Of a DNA stretch of 64,000 nucleotides, positions 11,695 through 23,122 are shown piece by piece. How positions within the stretch are numbered: the first letter of the stretch is position 1; every line of letters starts with the position of its first letter. The notes beneath the pieces are model-generated. The model saw only the letters and a program-made list of their open reading frames with translations. It ran no database searches and was not told the origin of the DNA. Origin of the DNA: Haematococcus lacustris (Eukaryota; Chlorophyta; Chlorophyceae; Chlamydomonadales; Haematococcaceae); the NCBI GenBank assembly GCA_030144725.1, contig JASKMD010000018.1, positions 1,265,099 through 1,329,098 of the forward strand. Direction: 5' to 3'. The position numbers and the translations under genes were made by a program.

Positions 11695-13099
11695 CTGGTT
11701 GCGGGGGGGGGCCAGGCTGCTGGACTGGGTGGCTGGGTGGCAGTGAGGAGGTGCTGGGACTGGGTGGCAGTGAGGAGGTGCTGGGAGGTGGTGGTAGGCA
11801 GCTGGGCCTGCTAGGGTGGGCTGCTAGCAGGTACTGTGGGCAGGAAGGGTTAGTGGTGCTTGGGCTTCTGCAATTGACAATCCATGGATCACTGAGCTTT
11901 GTGAGCAATATTACATCTATTGTTGCAGATGTGCATATGTGTAGGGTAGCCTTTGATTCAGCGGTCAGCACAAATATAAGACAACTCTTTGAGTTTTGGC
12001 TGGATTTAATGTTGGCTGCAAACTCCTACCTGCTCCAGCTGAGCCGCAGCTGCAGTTGGGAAACGCTGTTTACGTGTGCTGTGGTGTACTCGAAAACTCC
12101 TGCATCATCAGATGTTCGTCGGGTAACCTGTGCTGGCGCGGGATAGGTGGCACTTGCTGCGTGAACCTCACCTCGCGGGCTAGCAGCAGCGCCTATGCGT
12201 AGAGCACCAACAACACGCCTGCACTGCGCGATGTCTTGAGGGTGGCCGGCGGATCCCAACCACCCTGTCGACCACAATCGAAGCAGCTGCAGGTTGCTGC
12301 CAGAACTAGAGTCCGCGTTTAAGCCATGCCGCGCGGGGCTAAAGACATCGGCCTGCTCCCGGAGCAATCGGTCGCATGTGACGGTTTTACATGCCAAAAC
12401 ATCAGAGTTGGGAGGCCCTGACTGCAGGCTGATAGGCAGCCTAATGGCGATGTACCCAATATTCTTCTAAACCGGGCCTGATGTTCCCGCAGCCTCGGCC
12501 TGTTCTGTGCCAGGGCTACACATGCCAGGGCACATTGAAGTACCTCTCACACCAAACTCACACGACCTTCAGTTCTCGATGCACCCGACAACACTAGCCT
12601 TCATCCAAGGGCTTGGCCATACACAGGATGATGATTGATGAATGATCACCAAACAGCCTGTAGCTGCAAAGTGCCACGGTGTGTGCCACAGTGTGTGCCA
12701 CCATGGCTGTGAAGACACCAGGATTCATGTGGGGGGCAGGTCACTCAGTCGAGGCCAGGCCACTAGGGCGCGACCGATCATATGACTTGCTGAGGAATTG
12801 GTCATATGACTGGATATGATGGCTTAAAGATGTGATATGACCGGGTCCGTAGTCAAGAGGATAATGTGGCCGATTACCACACTAGCCCACCTGGGAACCC
12901 CGAGTGTAAAGAGGGTTTGACACCCTCCAGATCAGTATCGCTCTCAGTTGCAGCAAGACCGCCGCAACACTTCTCTACTCTCCGCAAAGTTAACCATCAA
13001 GGTTGAGACCACGGCAATGAAGTTCTCTGTATCGTTTTGTAATCGATCTTTGTAACCTTGGTCATGCGCAAACTCATATCTTTGTAACCTTGGTCATGC
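11695..13099. other. Probable upstream part of the minus-strand gene, otherwise featureless
   Basis: No recognisable domain. Near 12762 a TAGGGCGCGACC stretch resembles a hAT terminus, but no partner end was found. At 13034-13099 a 33-bp unit (ATCTTTGTAACCTTGGTCATGC...) is tandemly duplicated. The second unit is the target of the transposon that follows. Confidence 0.4.
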
Positions 13100-14224
13100 G
13101 GTCACCCCCGCCATTGGCTGCACCCCCGTGGCTCATGAGATAAAAACTTGCTCATCTCTGCACGGATGAGGCCGCCGATTTGTGCGATGAGCTGGCGATG
13201 GCCCGAATAGAGTGCAGACAGCTCCAGCGGTTTGCCGGGTGGCTGGCCCCCAACACGCGACGTGTTCTGGAGCGTCGCAGACACATTTAGCGACGGCATT
13301 AGGCAGCCTTGACCCAGAGCGGCGTGAATGGCGCATCCTGACTGGACATGCCAACTTTTCAGGTTAGCACGCATCAGTGCTGCAACGTCCTAGCACGAAT
13401 CGAGACCCACTCCCAAGCTCACCTGCTGCTTCCCGGCCTGCTTCCTTGCCCCCCGCTCCAAAGTGTCACCTTTTGTCATCAAACGGCGCCTCTGCAGGTC
13501 GATGGCATTGTGGGTTGGGAGCGTGACCGCGATTGCGGATTGTCGCTGAAAACAGGTTCAGTCCACATGTTGCAGCCATTTTTAGGTTGCTCAAGAGTTC
13601 CTGATTACTGGTGCTTGTGGCTTCTGAGCAACCACGAACGGCAAGAATTAGTGAAAAACATGCAGACACTGAGCTGTGAGAAGTGTTTGCCGTTGTGCAG
13701 GCCTGTAAACGCCATGGTTACCAAGAAAAGGGGGGTGATGGCTAGATGTGCCGGTGCGCAAAAAAGCGAGGGAGGTTATGGCACAGCGCAGGGCTGCTGA
13801 GGCTGAAGCCAAGGCCCAGGCTGGTGCTGCTGAGGCTGAGACCCAGGCACAGGCTGATGCTGGTGCTTATGAGGCTGATGAGGCTGGTGCTGATGAGGCT
13901 GGTGCTTATGAGGCTGATGCTGGTGCTTATGAGGCTGAGGCCCAGGCACAGGCTGATGCTCGTGCTTATGAGGCACAGTTGCACCAGCTGCAGCCTGAAC
14001 TGCAGCAGAGGGAGCAACAAGCTACTGACACCCAACGCTTGCAACATCTACAGCAACAGCTGCAGGACCTGCAGCAGGATGAACTTCAACGTAAGGAGCA
14101 GCAGGTGGCTGAGCAGCAACAGCAGCTGCAGCAGCAGCAGGCAGACATGCACCTGAGGGAGCAGCAGTTGGCTGAGCAGACCAGAAAGATTTTATCAGGG
14201 GTGCAGCCAATGGCGGGGGTGACC
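13100..14224. mobile_element. 1.1-kb DNA transposon, copy A (27-bp inverted ends, 4-bp TSD ATGC)
   Basis: The ends are inverted repeats beginning GGTCACCCCCGCCATTGG (13100 on; complement ending at 14224). The TSD ATGC lies at 13096-13099 and 14225-14228. The uninterrupted site GGTCATGCGCAAACTC survives in the adjacent tandem unit at 13062-13077. It shares about 250 bp of its left end and its right end with copy B (42943-43970). No transposase is seen, so it is non-autonomous. A coiled-coil ORF lies inside. Confidence 0.85.
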
Positions 14225-14317
14225 ATGCGCAAACTCAAAAGGGGTCAGCAAATTTGTAATGCTCGGCGGTTGGGTCCGACGGTTGGGTCGCCACGGGTTG
14301 TCCATTTGCGCTGCTGA
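13778..14317 (+). CDS. Repeat-derived coiled-coil ORF inside copy A
   Basis: About 179 codons from the first ATG. Residues 1-70 are an Ala/Glu/Asp-rich repeat (units like YEADAGAYEAEAQAQADA), encoded by imperfect GAGGCTGATGCTGGTGCTTA repeats. Residues 75-140 are Gln/Leu/Glu-rich and look like a long coiled coil. The frame runs through the right inverted repeat and stops 93 bases outside the element, so the 3' end is fortuitous. It is absent from copy B. It may be captured sequence or not expressed at all. Confidence 0.3.
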   Translation: MAQRRAAEAEAKAQAGAAEAETQAQADAGAYEADEAGADEAGAYEADAGAYEAEAQAQADARAYEAQLHQLQPELQQREQQATDTQRLQHLQQQLQDLQQDELQRKEQQVAEQQQQLQQQQADMHLREQQLAEQTRKILSGVQPMAGVTMRKLKRGQQICNARRLGPTVGSPRVVHLRC

Positions 14318-15322
14318 GACGCTCCCCAAGCAGCTACAGGTGTGCAGGAGAACCGTGTGCGGTCAGACTGCGCATCGCGCCAGCCACTTTTGCACACTGC
14401 CGAAAAGTGCAGCGATTGAGAGCAAATGGGATTCTAGAAACTTGGGAACATGGCCCATAGTTTGTTGTTGATGTGCAATTGACTTTGGTTCGGTTTTGGC
14501 TAGATCATATTTCATCATATTCTCTGGCTGGATCAGTTGGGTCATATCTTAAAGATTTTTCCGGGCGCGCCTTACAGGCCACCAGCACAGCTCCAGGGGG
14601 CGCCGCTTGCTCTCCCCATTGCACTGCAAGGTCAGCGTTGCAGTGGTGTCCCTGTCGAGCCACCTGCCTAATGGCTGGCGTGGAGGGGGGGGGGGGTAGG
14701 CCGGCTTGCCCTTGCCAGGCTTGCCCTTGCCAGGCTTGCCCTTGTCAGCCATGCAAGCCCGCACAGCCTTGGTGCCTTTGTGGGTCTTTACTCACTATTG
14801 CGCACCGCTGTTTGACTATTACGCGGATGCTAGCATTGAGGTACGACCTCGACACGAAAAGGACGGATGGAAGGAAGGATGCGAGAGCGGGATACCATCC
14901 ATGCTGGGATGTGGATTGCAGAAAAGCACCAGCGCCAACCATCTACACAGGCAGGCGCGTGGTGCAGTGGTGTCAGCGCTAAGTCACGTGTATCTAACTC
15001 TCTCAACCAGTTATTGTTCGTTTCGGGCAAGAATACCAGACTAGAACTGCCGCGCAGGTGCCAGTGCACAGCGCTAAGTGCTCTCGTACCAGCCGCAGCT
15101 CTTACAAGAAACCGGCGCATTTGAGCCCCAATCAAGCTCAGGGTTACGCGTCCGCGAAAGCTCTGCCTCCTACCCCTGCACCCCTTCTTCCTCGTCAACA
15201 TTTTGATTCCTGCTCCACCTTCCCGGCATGGTCTCCTGCTGCAAGGCAACCCAAACCCGGTGTGCCTGTCTAGCATCTCGTTAGGCAGCAGCAGTAAATA
15301 GTGGCTCCCTTGTGAGCAGCTC
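14229..15322. other. No gene recognised
   Basis: Upstream of the RING-H2 gene. A TGGTGCAGTGG box near 14951 resembles a tRNA/SINE A-box, but no B-box at the right distance was found. It may contain the promoter of the next gene. Confidence 0.35.
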
Positions 15323-18300
15323 TTGGTTGGCCACCCCACCTTTTGGATCCACATTAGCCTTCGAGCAGCAGGGGTGGAGGCAGAGGTGGCAGCAGGAAGG
15401 GTATTGTCAGCCCGAGCAGAGACGAGGGCGGCAGCAGTTGAGGCAGGGGCAGCCAGCAGTCCGCCTGGGTCAACCCAACCCCTGAGTGACAGGGCAGCAG
15501 AGCCGGAGGCAGGAGCAGCAGCAGGGGCAACCTTGGCTGGTCCCAGCTACAGCACGGGGGGGGCTGGAGGCCCTGCTAGGGTCCGCCCCCCTTCGCTAGC
15601 AGCAGCAGTTGCCAGGGGGGGGGTGGCCTCCACATCGCGAGGGCCAAGGCCACAGATGGGGTCCCCAGGGGGGGGGGCCCAGGGGCAGGTCCCTCCCACT
15701 GACCCCCTGGCCCCTGCTGCCCCCCTGGCTGGCCTGGGCCCCCCCTTGGCCCCTCCCCAAGGGCCACAGCAGCGGCAGCGGCAGCAGCAGCAGCAGGCTG
15801 CCCAGGATCAGCAGCAGGCAGGCAGCAGGCAGGCAGCAGGCAGCGGCAGCAGGAGTGGCAGCAGCAGCAGTGGCACAGGCACGGTGCTGCGCGGGAGAGC
15901 AGGGGGGCGGGCTGCGGCCAGCCAGGCTCCAGGTCAGGCCCTGAGCCCTATGCCAGCAGACGAGCAGCTCAATGGGGATCAAGGGCAGGGGCGGAGGGAT
16001 TTGTCGCCGGGGGGATTCGAACCTGCGTCTCCAGGGTCGCTGTGTTCTGGTGCCCACAATGCCATGCACAAGGCGGCCAGTATGGCTGCCTCATCACTCT
16101 CCAGCGTCAGCCGGCGTATCAGGGAAGCAGCGGGGGGCGGCGCTGGGTCCAGCAGCAGGCTCGGGGGGCCGAGGGGGGTCAGACCTCCGCAGAGGCCAGG
16201 CGCCACTGGCCCCTCTGTCATGCCTGGCTCCAACCACCCAACTACCACAACCGCCTCCGTGCAACCACCCAACCGCCTGGGCCTTGCAGGCGCTAGGGGG
16301 ACAGCAGCACTAAACGGGGGCAACAGCAGCAGCCCTGCCCGCCTGCTGCCTGCACATCAGGGTCAGGCCGCACCCTGGCCTGCCACAGCGGCTGCCGCCC
16401 CTGCCCCCCCCCCCCCCTGCGGCCCATGGACCCAGCCTGGGGGGGAGCAGCAGCAGGGCCAGCAGCAGCCACGCTGGAGGCAGAGGGGGGTTGCTGACTG
16501 GGCCTGCCTCCCCCCTCCCCCTCCCCCTCCCCCTCCGCCATCACCACAACCAGCAGCAGCACCAGTCGCGGCAGCGCCAGCAGCAGCAGCGGGCGGTTCA
16601 GCAGCCTAGCGCAGCGCTTTGGTGCACTGTTGCCAGGGGCCAGCACCTACACCCGGGGAGCCACTGCTGCTGCTGCTGCTGCTGCCCCTGCTGCCGCTAG
16701 CCCCGCCACTGGCTCTGCTGGCCCCGCTGCTGCCAGCGCTGCTGCTGCAGTTGGCGGTGGGGGGGCTGGCGGCTTGGGGGGGGCTGGCGTCAGCAGCGCT
16801 GCAGCTGCAGGGGGTCTGGTTCGGGGGGAGGGGCAGGCGGCCGGGGGGAGGCAGGGCGGCAGCAGCAGCAGCAGCAGCACCTCCCCCACCTCACGCACAG
16901 TCATGGTGGAAAGGGATCAGGGCTTGGGTTGGGGAACCAGCAGCAGGGGGGTGGGGGGCAGCGGGGTGAGCAGGGGGGGGCGGGGCGGGGGGGCAGGGGG
17001 GGACCCAGCGCAGCACAGCCTGCCCGGCTCTACGGCATACCAGGTGAGCCCCCACCCCCCCTCCCTAACCACCCTACCCCCAACCCCACCCTTTGCCCTA
17101 CCCCCCGCTCACCCCACACGTGCCCCCTGGCCCGCCCCCCTGTGGCCCCCTAAGAACCCTAAGACCCCCCTGTGTCATTCCTCCTCCACCCTCCTTCACC
17201 CACCCTCCTTCACCCTCCCTCCTGCTGCCTGCTGCCTGTTGACCTGCTGCCTGTTGACCTGCTGACCTGCTGACCTGCTGACTGCAGGAGTCCTTCAGGT
17301 CCCAGCTGGCAGCACGTGAGGTGGCCCGGCAGCGCATGCTCTCCTCCCTGCACCGCACACAAGACGAGCTGCTGGTGGCAGAGGAGGAGCGACAACTGGC
17401 ACTGGGTGCGTCACCAGGGTCCTCCCCCTCCCCCTCCCCCTCCCCCTCCCCCTCCCCCTCCCCCTCCCCCTCCCCCTCCCCCTCCCCCTCCCCCTCCCCC
17501 TCCCCCTCCCCCTCCCCCTCCCCCTCCCCCTCCCCCTCCCCCTCCCCCTCCCCCTCCCCCTCCCCCTCCCCCTCCCCCTCCCCCTCCCCCTCCCCCTCCC
17601 CCTCCCCCTCCCCCTCCCCCTCCCCCTCCCCCTCCCCCTCCCCCTCCCCCTCCCCCTCCCCCTCCCCCTCCCCCTCCCCCTCCCCCTCCCCCTCCCCCTC
17701 CCCCTCCCCCTCCCCCTCCCCCTCCCCCTCCCCCTCCCCCTCCCCCTCCCCCTCCCCCTCCCCCTCCCCCTCCCCCTCCCCCTCCCCCTCCCCCTCCCCC
17801 TCCCCCTCCCCCTCCCCCTCCCCCTCCCCCTCCCCCTCCCCCTCCCCCTCCCCCTCCCCCTCCCCCTCCCCCTCCCCCTCCCCCTCCCCCTCCCCCTCCC
17901 CCTCCCCCTCCCCCTCCCCCTCCCCCTCCCCCTCCCCCTCCCCCTCCCCCTCCCCCTCCCCCTCCCCCTCCCCCTCCCCCTCCCCTCCCCCTCCCCCTCC
18001 CCCTCCCCCTCCTCCTGGGCTGGAGTCACCGGCCCTGCCCCCTTGCCTCTGCAGCCATCTCCCTTTCCCTGGGACTGACGCCTGAGCCCAGCAGTCCCCC
18101 TCCCCCCTACATAGACTACCCAGACGTCCCCCGGCCCCCCTCCCTCCCCCCCACCCTCTCCCTCCCACACCCCTCCACCTCCCGCACCAGCCACCTTCCA
18201 GCCAGCTTCTTGCACCCCACCCCCCACCATGCGGCCCGGCACCACTTCAGCCATACCAGCAGCGTGGTGGATGCGGATGAGGGTGAGGAGGGCGAGGAGG

Positions 18301-19624
18301 GCGAGGAGGAGGGCGTGGGGGGGAGGAGTCGGGCAGGCAGCAGTTACTTCACACCCGCCAGTGTGCGCAGCAGCGTGGGGCTGGCTGGCTCTATGTCAGC
18401 TGCCAGCTCCAGCAGCAGCAGGGCCACCCCCGGCCCAGCTGCACCACCCCTGATGGGCTCAGGCAGCATGAGAGGGGGGGCCACCCCTCCTCACCCATCC
18501 CTGCCGTCAGCAGCAGCAGGGACCCGGCAAGCCCCCCCCTGGGCTGTGCCCCAGGCAGGAGGGGGGGGTGCTGCCAGCGCTAGTGCCAGCAGCAGTAGCA
18601 GCAGCAGCAGCCAGCATGGGGCAGGGGGGGCGGCAGGCAGGGCCCTGGGTGACCCCCCCCCGCACGCACCCCTGCCCCCCCCCCTGGCGGGCCCTGGTCT
18701 CCAGGCAGCCAGCCGCAGCCCCCTCATGATGCCCCCCTTGTACGGGGGCCTGCCCCCCCCACCCCACCTTGCCTCTGCCTCCCCCACCCCCCTCTCACCT
18801 CGCTTCGCGTTGGCAACAGCAGGGGGCAGGGGGGAGGGGCGGGGCGGCCTGGACAGTGAGGGGGAGGAGGAGGGGGCGGGGGAGGGGGAGGTGTGGCAGC
18901 CCTGGCAGCCCTGGCGTCTGGGGGGGCCCCCATCAGGCCCCAGGCCCGAGCCCAGGGCAGGGCAGGGCAGCGCTGCCACCGCCGGCCCCTCCCCCCCAGC
19001 CTCTGGCTTTAAGGTCAGCAGGGGGAGGGGGAGGGGGGAGGCAGCTGCCCACCTACCCCCTCAACGCCAGCCAGGGGGGCGGTGCTGCTGCTGCCCGGGG
19101 GCCCCGCCCCTCAGCCCTGGAGGCAGCTGCCGGGGAGCAGGCACTGCTGAACAGCCTGGCGCACATGGACTTAGGCGGGCGGGGGGCGGGGCCGGGCCGC
19201 GCAGTGCTGATCCGTACAGGGCGCGCGGGGGAGGGGGGCACCTGGTTCCTGGGCCTGCCTAACACCCGGGGGGGGGGGCTCAGCGTGGTCAGGCTGGGCG
19301 GCCCGCTGGCTGCTCACCTGCAGCTGAATGACTGGGGGGACTCTGACCTGAGCATGACCTATGACAGGTGAGACTGCAGGGCCAGTTGATGCTTGGGAAG
19401 TGGTTGGTTGGTTGGTCGGTTGGTTGGTTGGTTTGGTTGGTTGGTTGGTCGGACCTGACACGACTTGACACGACACCAACCCGACCCTACGGCACCTGAC
19501 ATGAAGTCCATAAAGCAATGCAATCACATGCTTGCAGCTGCTGCAGACTCAAAGGGTTTGTCACTGGGGCCACACAATGATGGTGGTGGTGATGATGGTG
19601 ATGGTGTTGATGAGGGTGTTGTGG

Positions 19625-19660
<36 letters not shown>

Positions 19661-20687
19661 ACAGGCTGGTGCAGCTGGAGGACGTGAAGGTCCCCACACC
19701 CGCGCATGTGCTGGCCAAGTTGCCCACCAGCACCTGGACCGCAACCAGCACCCAGGGCCAGGGCCAGGGGCAGGGGCAGGGGCAGGGGCAGGGGCAGGGG
19801 CAGGGGCAGGGGCAGCAAGCCACAACGTCTGGCAGTGGGGGGACTCACACCCACCTGTTCACACAAGGGTGAGCCATGCAGCGCCCTGCAGGCATGCTGC
19901 TTGTATGCAAGCTGCGTCCAGAAGGGGCCGTGCTGCAGCTTGCTGCGTGTTTGCATGCTCACTCACTCACTCGCTCACTCACTCGCTCACTCGGTGTGCT
20001 GTACTACTGATGTGTACGTTTGTGCCATGCAAGCTTCCATGCACCCATGCAAAAATGCTGCTTCCATGACAGGCTTGATTGCTTGGCTTAGCTGCAAGGT
20101 GGTTGGTGAGTGGTGGGTCAGGGGGTTACGTCAGGGTGAGGGTCAGGGTCAGGGTTAGCTGGTGGTGGTGGTGGGTGATAGAGGTGGTGTGTTGCCAGCT
20201 GGTGGGGGTGGAGGTGGTGGTGGTGGGTGACCAGCTGGTGGTGGTGGTGGTGGTGGTGGTGGTGATGTCTCACCTGGTGGCATTACCCAGCCACTTATCC
20301 TCTGTGGCCAAGCCGTAGTGCACGTCCGCAAGGTGGTGGTGGTGGTGGAGGTGGAGGTGGTGAGCTGCTGGTGGAGGTGGAGGTGGTGGAGGTGGGGGTG
20401 GTGGTGGAGGGAGGTGACCAGCTGGTGGTGGTGGTGGTGGTGGTGGTGGTGGAGGGAGGTGACCAGCTGGTGGTGGTGGTGGGGGTGTAGGTAGGTGACC
20501 AGCTGCTGGTGGTCGTGGTGGTGGTGTGGTGTGCAGGCCGTGTGCAGTGTGCCTCATGGAGTACGAGGCTGGTGATGAGCTGGTGCACCTGCCCTGCCGC
20601 CACGTGTTCCACAAAGCCTGCGCCAACAACTGGCTGGCCCAGTACAGCAAGCTGTGCCCGGTGTGCAAGATGGCGGTGGCGGAGTGA
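15323..20687 (+). CDS. RING-H2 E3 ubiquitin-protein ligase with very long disordered N-terminus
   Basis: Exons that join in phase are (about 15323)-17043, 17288-17405, 18055-19013, 19045-19367, 19665-19868 and 20537-20687 (TGA). The C-terminus has CAVCLMEYEAGDELVHLPC followed by RHVFH, KAC and CPVC. These are the eight zinc ligands of a C3H2C3 RING-H2, ending nine residues after the last Cys. Just before it, MTYDRLVQLEDV and LAKLPTSTW match the 'YE.L..L...LP...Y' lead-in of plant BIG BROTHER-type ligases. The remaining 1,000 or so residues are Ala/Gln/Gly/Pro/Ser-rich with one charged helical exon (SFRSQLAAREVARQRMLSSL). Likely role: RING-mediated ubiquitin transfer. The start, the frame change near 16490-16630 and the 31-nt 'intron' 19014-19044 are uncertain. 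Confidence 0.72.
17421..18015. repeat. (CCCCCT)n array, about 98 copies, filling an intron of the RING gene
   Basis: An almost perfect hexamer run of about 590 bp lies between the donor at 17406 and the acceptor at 18054. The forward strand reads as poly-(SerPro) or poly-Pro and the reverse as GEGE or GRGR; none of these is a real protein. It is a long homopurine-homopyrimidine tract with G-quadruplex potential on the template strand. Confidence 0.95.
19757..19814 (+). repeat. (GGGGCA)n array inside a coding exon (Gly-Gln repeat)
   Basis: It lies in the 19665-19868 exon of the RING gene and encodes about ten Gly-Gln pairs just before the RING finger. Exon phases on both sides fit only this frame, so here the hexamer seems translated. 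Confidence 0.7.
20161..20530. repeat. (GGT)n-rich intronic repeat
   Basis: Runs of GGTGGTGGT alternate with 'GTGACCAGCTGGT' blocks that recur at about 20227, 20412, 20458 and 20496. It lies within the last intron of the RING gene. Confidence 0.8.
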
Positions 20688-22294
20688 CGGCCCTCACACT
20701 GTGTCACACTGTGTCACACACACACACACCTGGAGGGGTGGGTGGAGGGGTGGGTGGAGAGGGGTAGGTGTGGAGGACACACACACGACGGGGGAACAGG
20801 GGCAGCAGTCAGCCTGCAGACCTGCAGCAGCAGGTGTCTCATGTGGCGCCAGTGGGTTGGCCTGCCCTGCCCCCCACACACCTGGAAGGGGGGCAGGGGC
20901 AGCAGTCAGCCAGTGGCTGCAGCCTGCGTCAGCAGCAGTCCTATGGGACGCCAGGGGGCTGGCCTGCCCTCCCCTCCCCTCCCCATGGTGGGGCAGCATC
21001 AGGGGGATGGGTTGAGGGTGGGGGGGAGAGCGATGGGGGGGGGGGGGGTAGGCGGAGGGGGGGGTGGAGAGGGTTTAGGGAAGTATTGGATGCCACGTGA
21101 GCTGTCCTCCCCTCCTCTCCCCTCCTTCTACCCTCCCTGGTGGTGGTAGAGTGGTGGGGCTGGTGATGGCAGCTGCAATGTGAGCTGGCCAGCCTGTGGG
21201 TGGTGGGTGGTGGGTGGTGGCCTGCCTTGGCAGCTGCCAGGCCGCTAGGACCAGCGTTGAGCAGGGTCATACAGACCTCACTAGCTGTGTGCTGGGTTAG
21301 GGGCGGATGGGGTGGAGGGGCTAGGAAGGGGGGGGCCAGGAAGGGAGCGAGGGAGGTGGGCAGGGTGAGAGGGAGGGGGGCAGGAAGGGAAGGGGGCATG
21401 CAGGGAGAGGGGGGCATGCAGGGATGGAGGGAGGGGGGGCAGGTAGGGAGGACAGCCGTGACGGAGGGTGTCAACTGGTAGCTGCCAGGCTGCTGGCCCA
21501 GGTCAGGCCAGGTAGAGCAGCGTGTGGGAGGGTTGGGGCAGATGTGGGTGGGAGGCACGGGAGGGCAGGGAGGAGGGCAGGGCAAACCGCCACAGCAGGA
21601 TCTGCAAAGAGTGAGGGAGGAGGGCAGGGAGGAAGGGAGGCAATGAGAGGTTGCACATCTGCCGGTCCGCAGGCGGATGACGGCGTTGGGTGTTGCTGGT
21701 TAGCCAGGGCGCAACAGCAGGTGGTGGCCCTGCATGGCATGGTGATCGGGCTGCTTGCACACTGGCGTTGTTGTGTGCTGTGCGGTGTCCAAGGCATGTG
21801 GGTAGGGTTAGGCTGTGAAACGAGACGTCCAGGGTCATAATTGTACACAAGTGCCCCTCGCCTTCGCGAACCAAAATTGCAAATAAACCCGCAGATTGTA
21901 ACCAGGGCTGTGGCAATACGGGGTAACTTACGGATATCCGGGTGGTACGTTAGGTGGTAAGTTACGGATATCCGTACGCACGTATATCCGTAAGCGATAG
22001 GGGGTAAGTCCGGACCAACCGCCACCCGTACGTGTGAAGCACCCTGTGACTTCTAAGCTCTGAAGCAACATCAGTGCGTCGCGACGAGCGCACATCGACT
22101 GCGATGGAGCTGGGGTCACCACGCGCCACTCAGCAGATGCAGACCCTGTTGCGCCGGTCTTCCATGGCCATTCCAGATCCCCGGCGTCTCTAGGCCGCAC
22201 CACAGGCCTAGTTAGCCTGCTGGCCGGTGGCGGCAACACCACAGGCTTGGCAGGCCAATAGTCAAGCGACAGTTTTGCCTCGACAGTCCTTCAG
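20688..22294. other. 3' untranslated and intergenic region of the RING gene
   Basis: G-rich sequence without a gene. A TGTAA poly(A)-type signal lies at about 21896. At 21925-21995, 'TTACGGATATCCG' occurs in two near copies with CGTATATCCGTAAG, perhaps the end of the hAT element whose transposase relic follows. Confidence 0.45.
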
Positions 22295-22738
22295 ATGTAC
22301 AACAAGCGCATGCAGTACAGTGCCAGTGCAGCCCGGTACTTGGCAGCACTGCCGGACCCTCGTTACAGGCGTCAATCGCAGCACGTCACACGTGAGCAGA
22401 GGAAACTAGCTGAGCAGCTCCTCATCAAGCTGGCCATTGAGGATGGCAGCGAGGGTGACCGGCCGACTGCTGAAGCACTCAGCCAGCTGGCAATCTGGCA
22501 ACAGCCAGGTGTGGTGCTGTTCTCGCGCACCAGCTTGTCAGCTGTGTACTTCGCCCCTCAACTGACTACTTCGCCCTTGAACTGCAGACAGTGGCCCAAC
22601 GGGTGCTGTGCATCCTCCACAGCTGCTGCGAATGAGCGGGTCTTCAGTGCTTTCAGCCACGTGTGGAGTGACAAGCGCGCCAGCCTGATCCTGGGACGGA
22701 TGTGGATCATGGCCTACATCTACTTCAATAAGCAATAG
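22295..22738 (+). pseudogene. hAT transposase C-terminal relic
   Basis: A 147-codon frame ends in STAAANERVFSAFSHVWSDK and IMAYIYFNKQ, the dimerisation region typical of hAT transposases (A-N-E-R-x-F-S...). The N-terminal part, including the catalytic core, is missing, and the middle (about residues 80-100) has a partial internal duplication ('FAPQLTTSPL'). It is therefore a decayed fragment. Confidence 0.7.
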
Positions 22739-22865
22739 TAAGCAATGGCAGCACCGGCACCGGCACTGGCAAATGCACGTTGTTGTTGCTGCTCAATTCC
22801 CCCTAGCCAATTCACTTCTGCTGGCTGATGCACAGTTGCTGCTGCTGATGCTGCTGCGCCATGTT

Positions 22866-23122
22866 TGTAGAGAATGTACGGTCAGACCAAGACACCACTA
22901 TCAAGGTTACATAGATCTGGCACAACAGGCTGGCGCATAGCCCGCGCTTACCTGTAGAGAATGTACGGTCAGACCAAGACACCACTATCAAGGTGCCAAG
23001 GTCTGCCAGGAAACTGCCCTAAATGCGACAGTCACACTCGTACACTCTCATGACTAGCCACTGGATAACACGCCCTATCAACCCCATGCTTCATGCACAG
23101 CCAGAGGGCGTGGTTTCCAACA
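22866..23122 (-). repeat. Left (3') LTR, 257 bp, with internal 42-bp duplication
   Basis: It begins TGTAGAGAATGTACGG at 22866 and the same 42-bp block starts again at 22953, followed by the LTR body ending TTCCAACA. The extra 87 bp is absent from the right LTR. On the transcribed strand it includes a TGTAA motif, the usual green-algal poly(A) signal. Confidence 0.8.

Noticed and set aside
12756..12860. Possible hAT terminus TAGGGCGCGACC
   Set aside because: No matching inverted end or 8-bp duplication was found nearby.
16005..16065. tRNA-like GGATTCGAACC (minus strand B-box) inside the RING gene
   Set aside because: The flanking bases do not form a T-stem or acceptor stem; possibly a SINE trace, but too weak to call.
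17098..18254. Poly-Pro, Ser-Pro, Gly-Glu and Gly-Arg frames
   Set aside because: Artefacts of the (CCCCCT)n intron; splice phases of the RING gene skip it.
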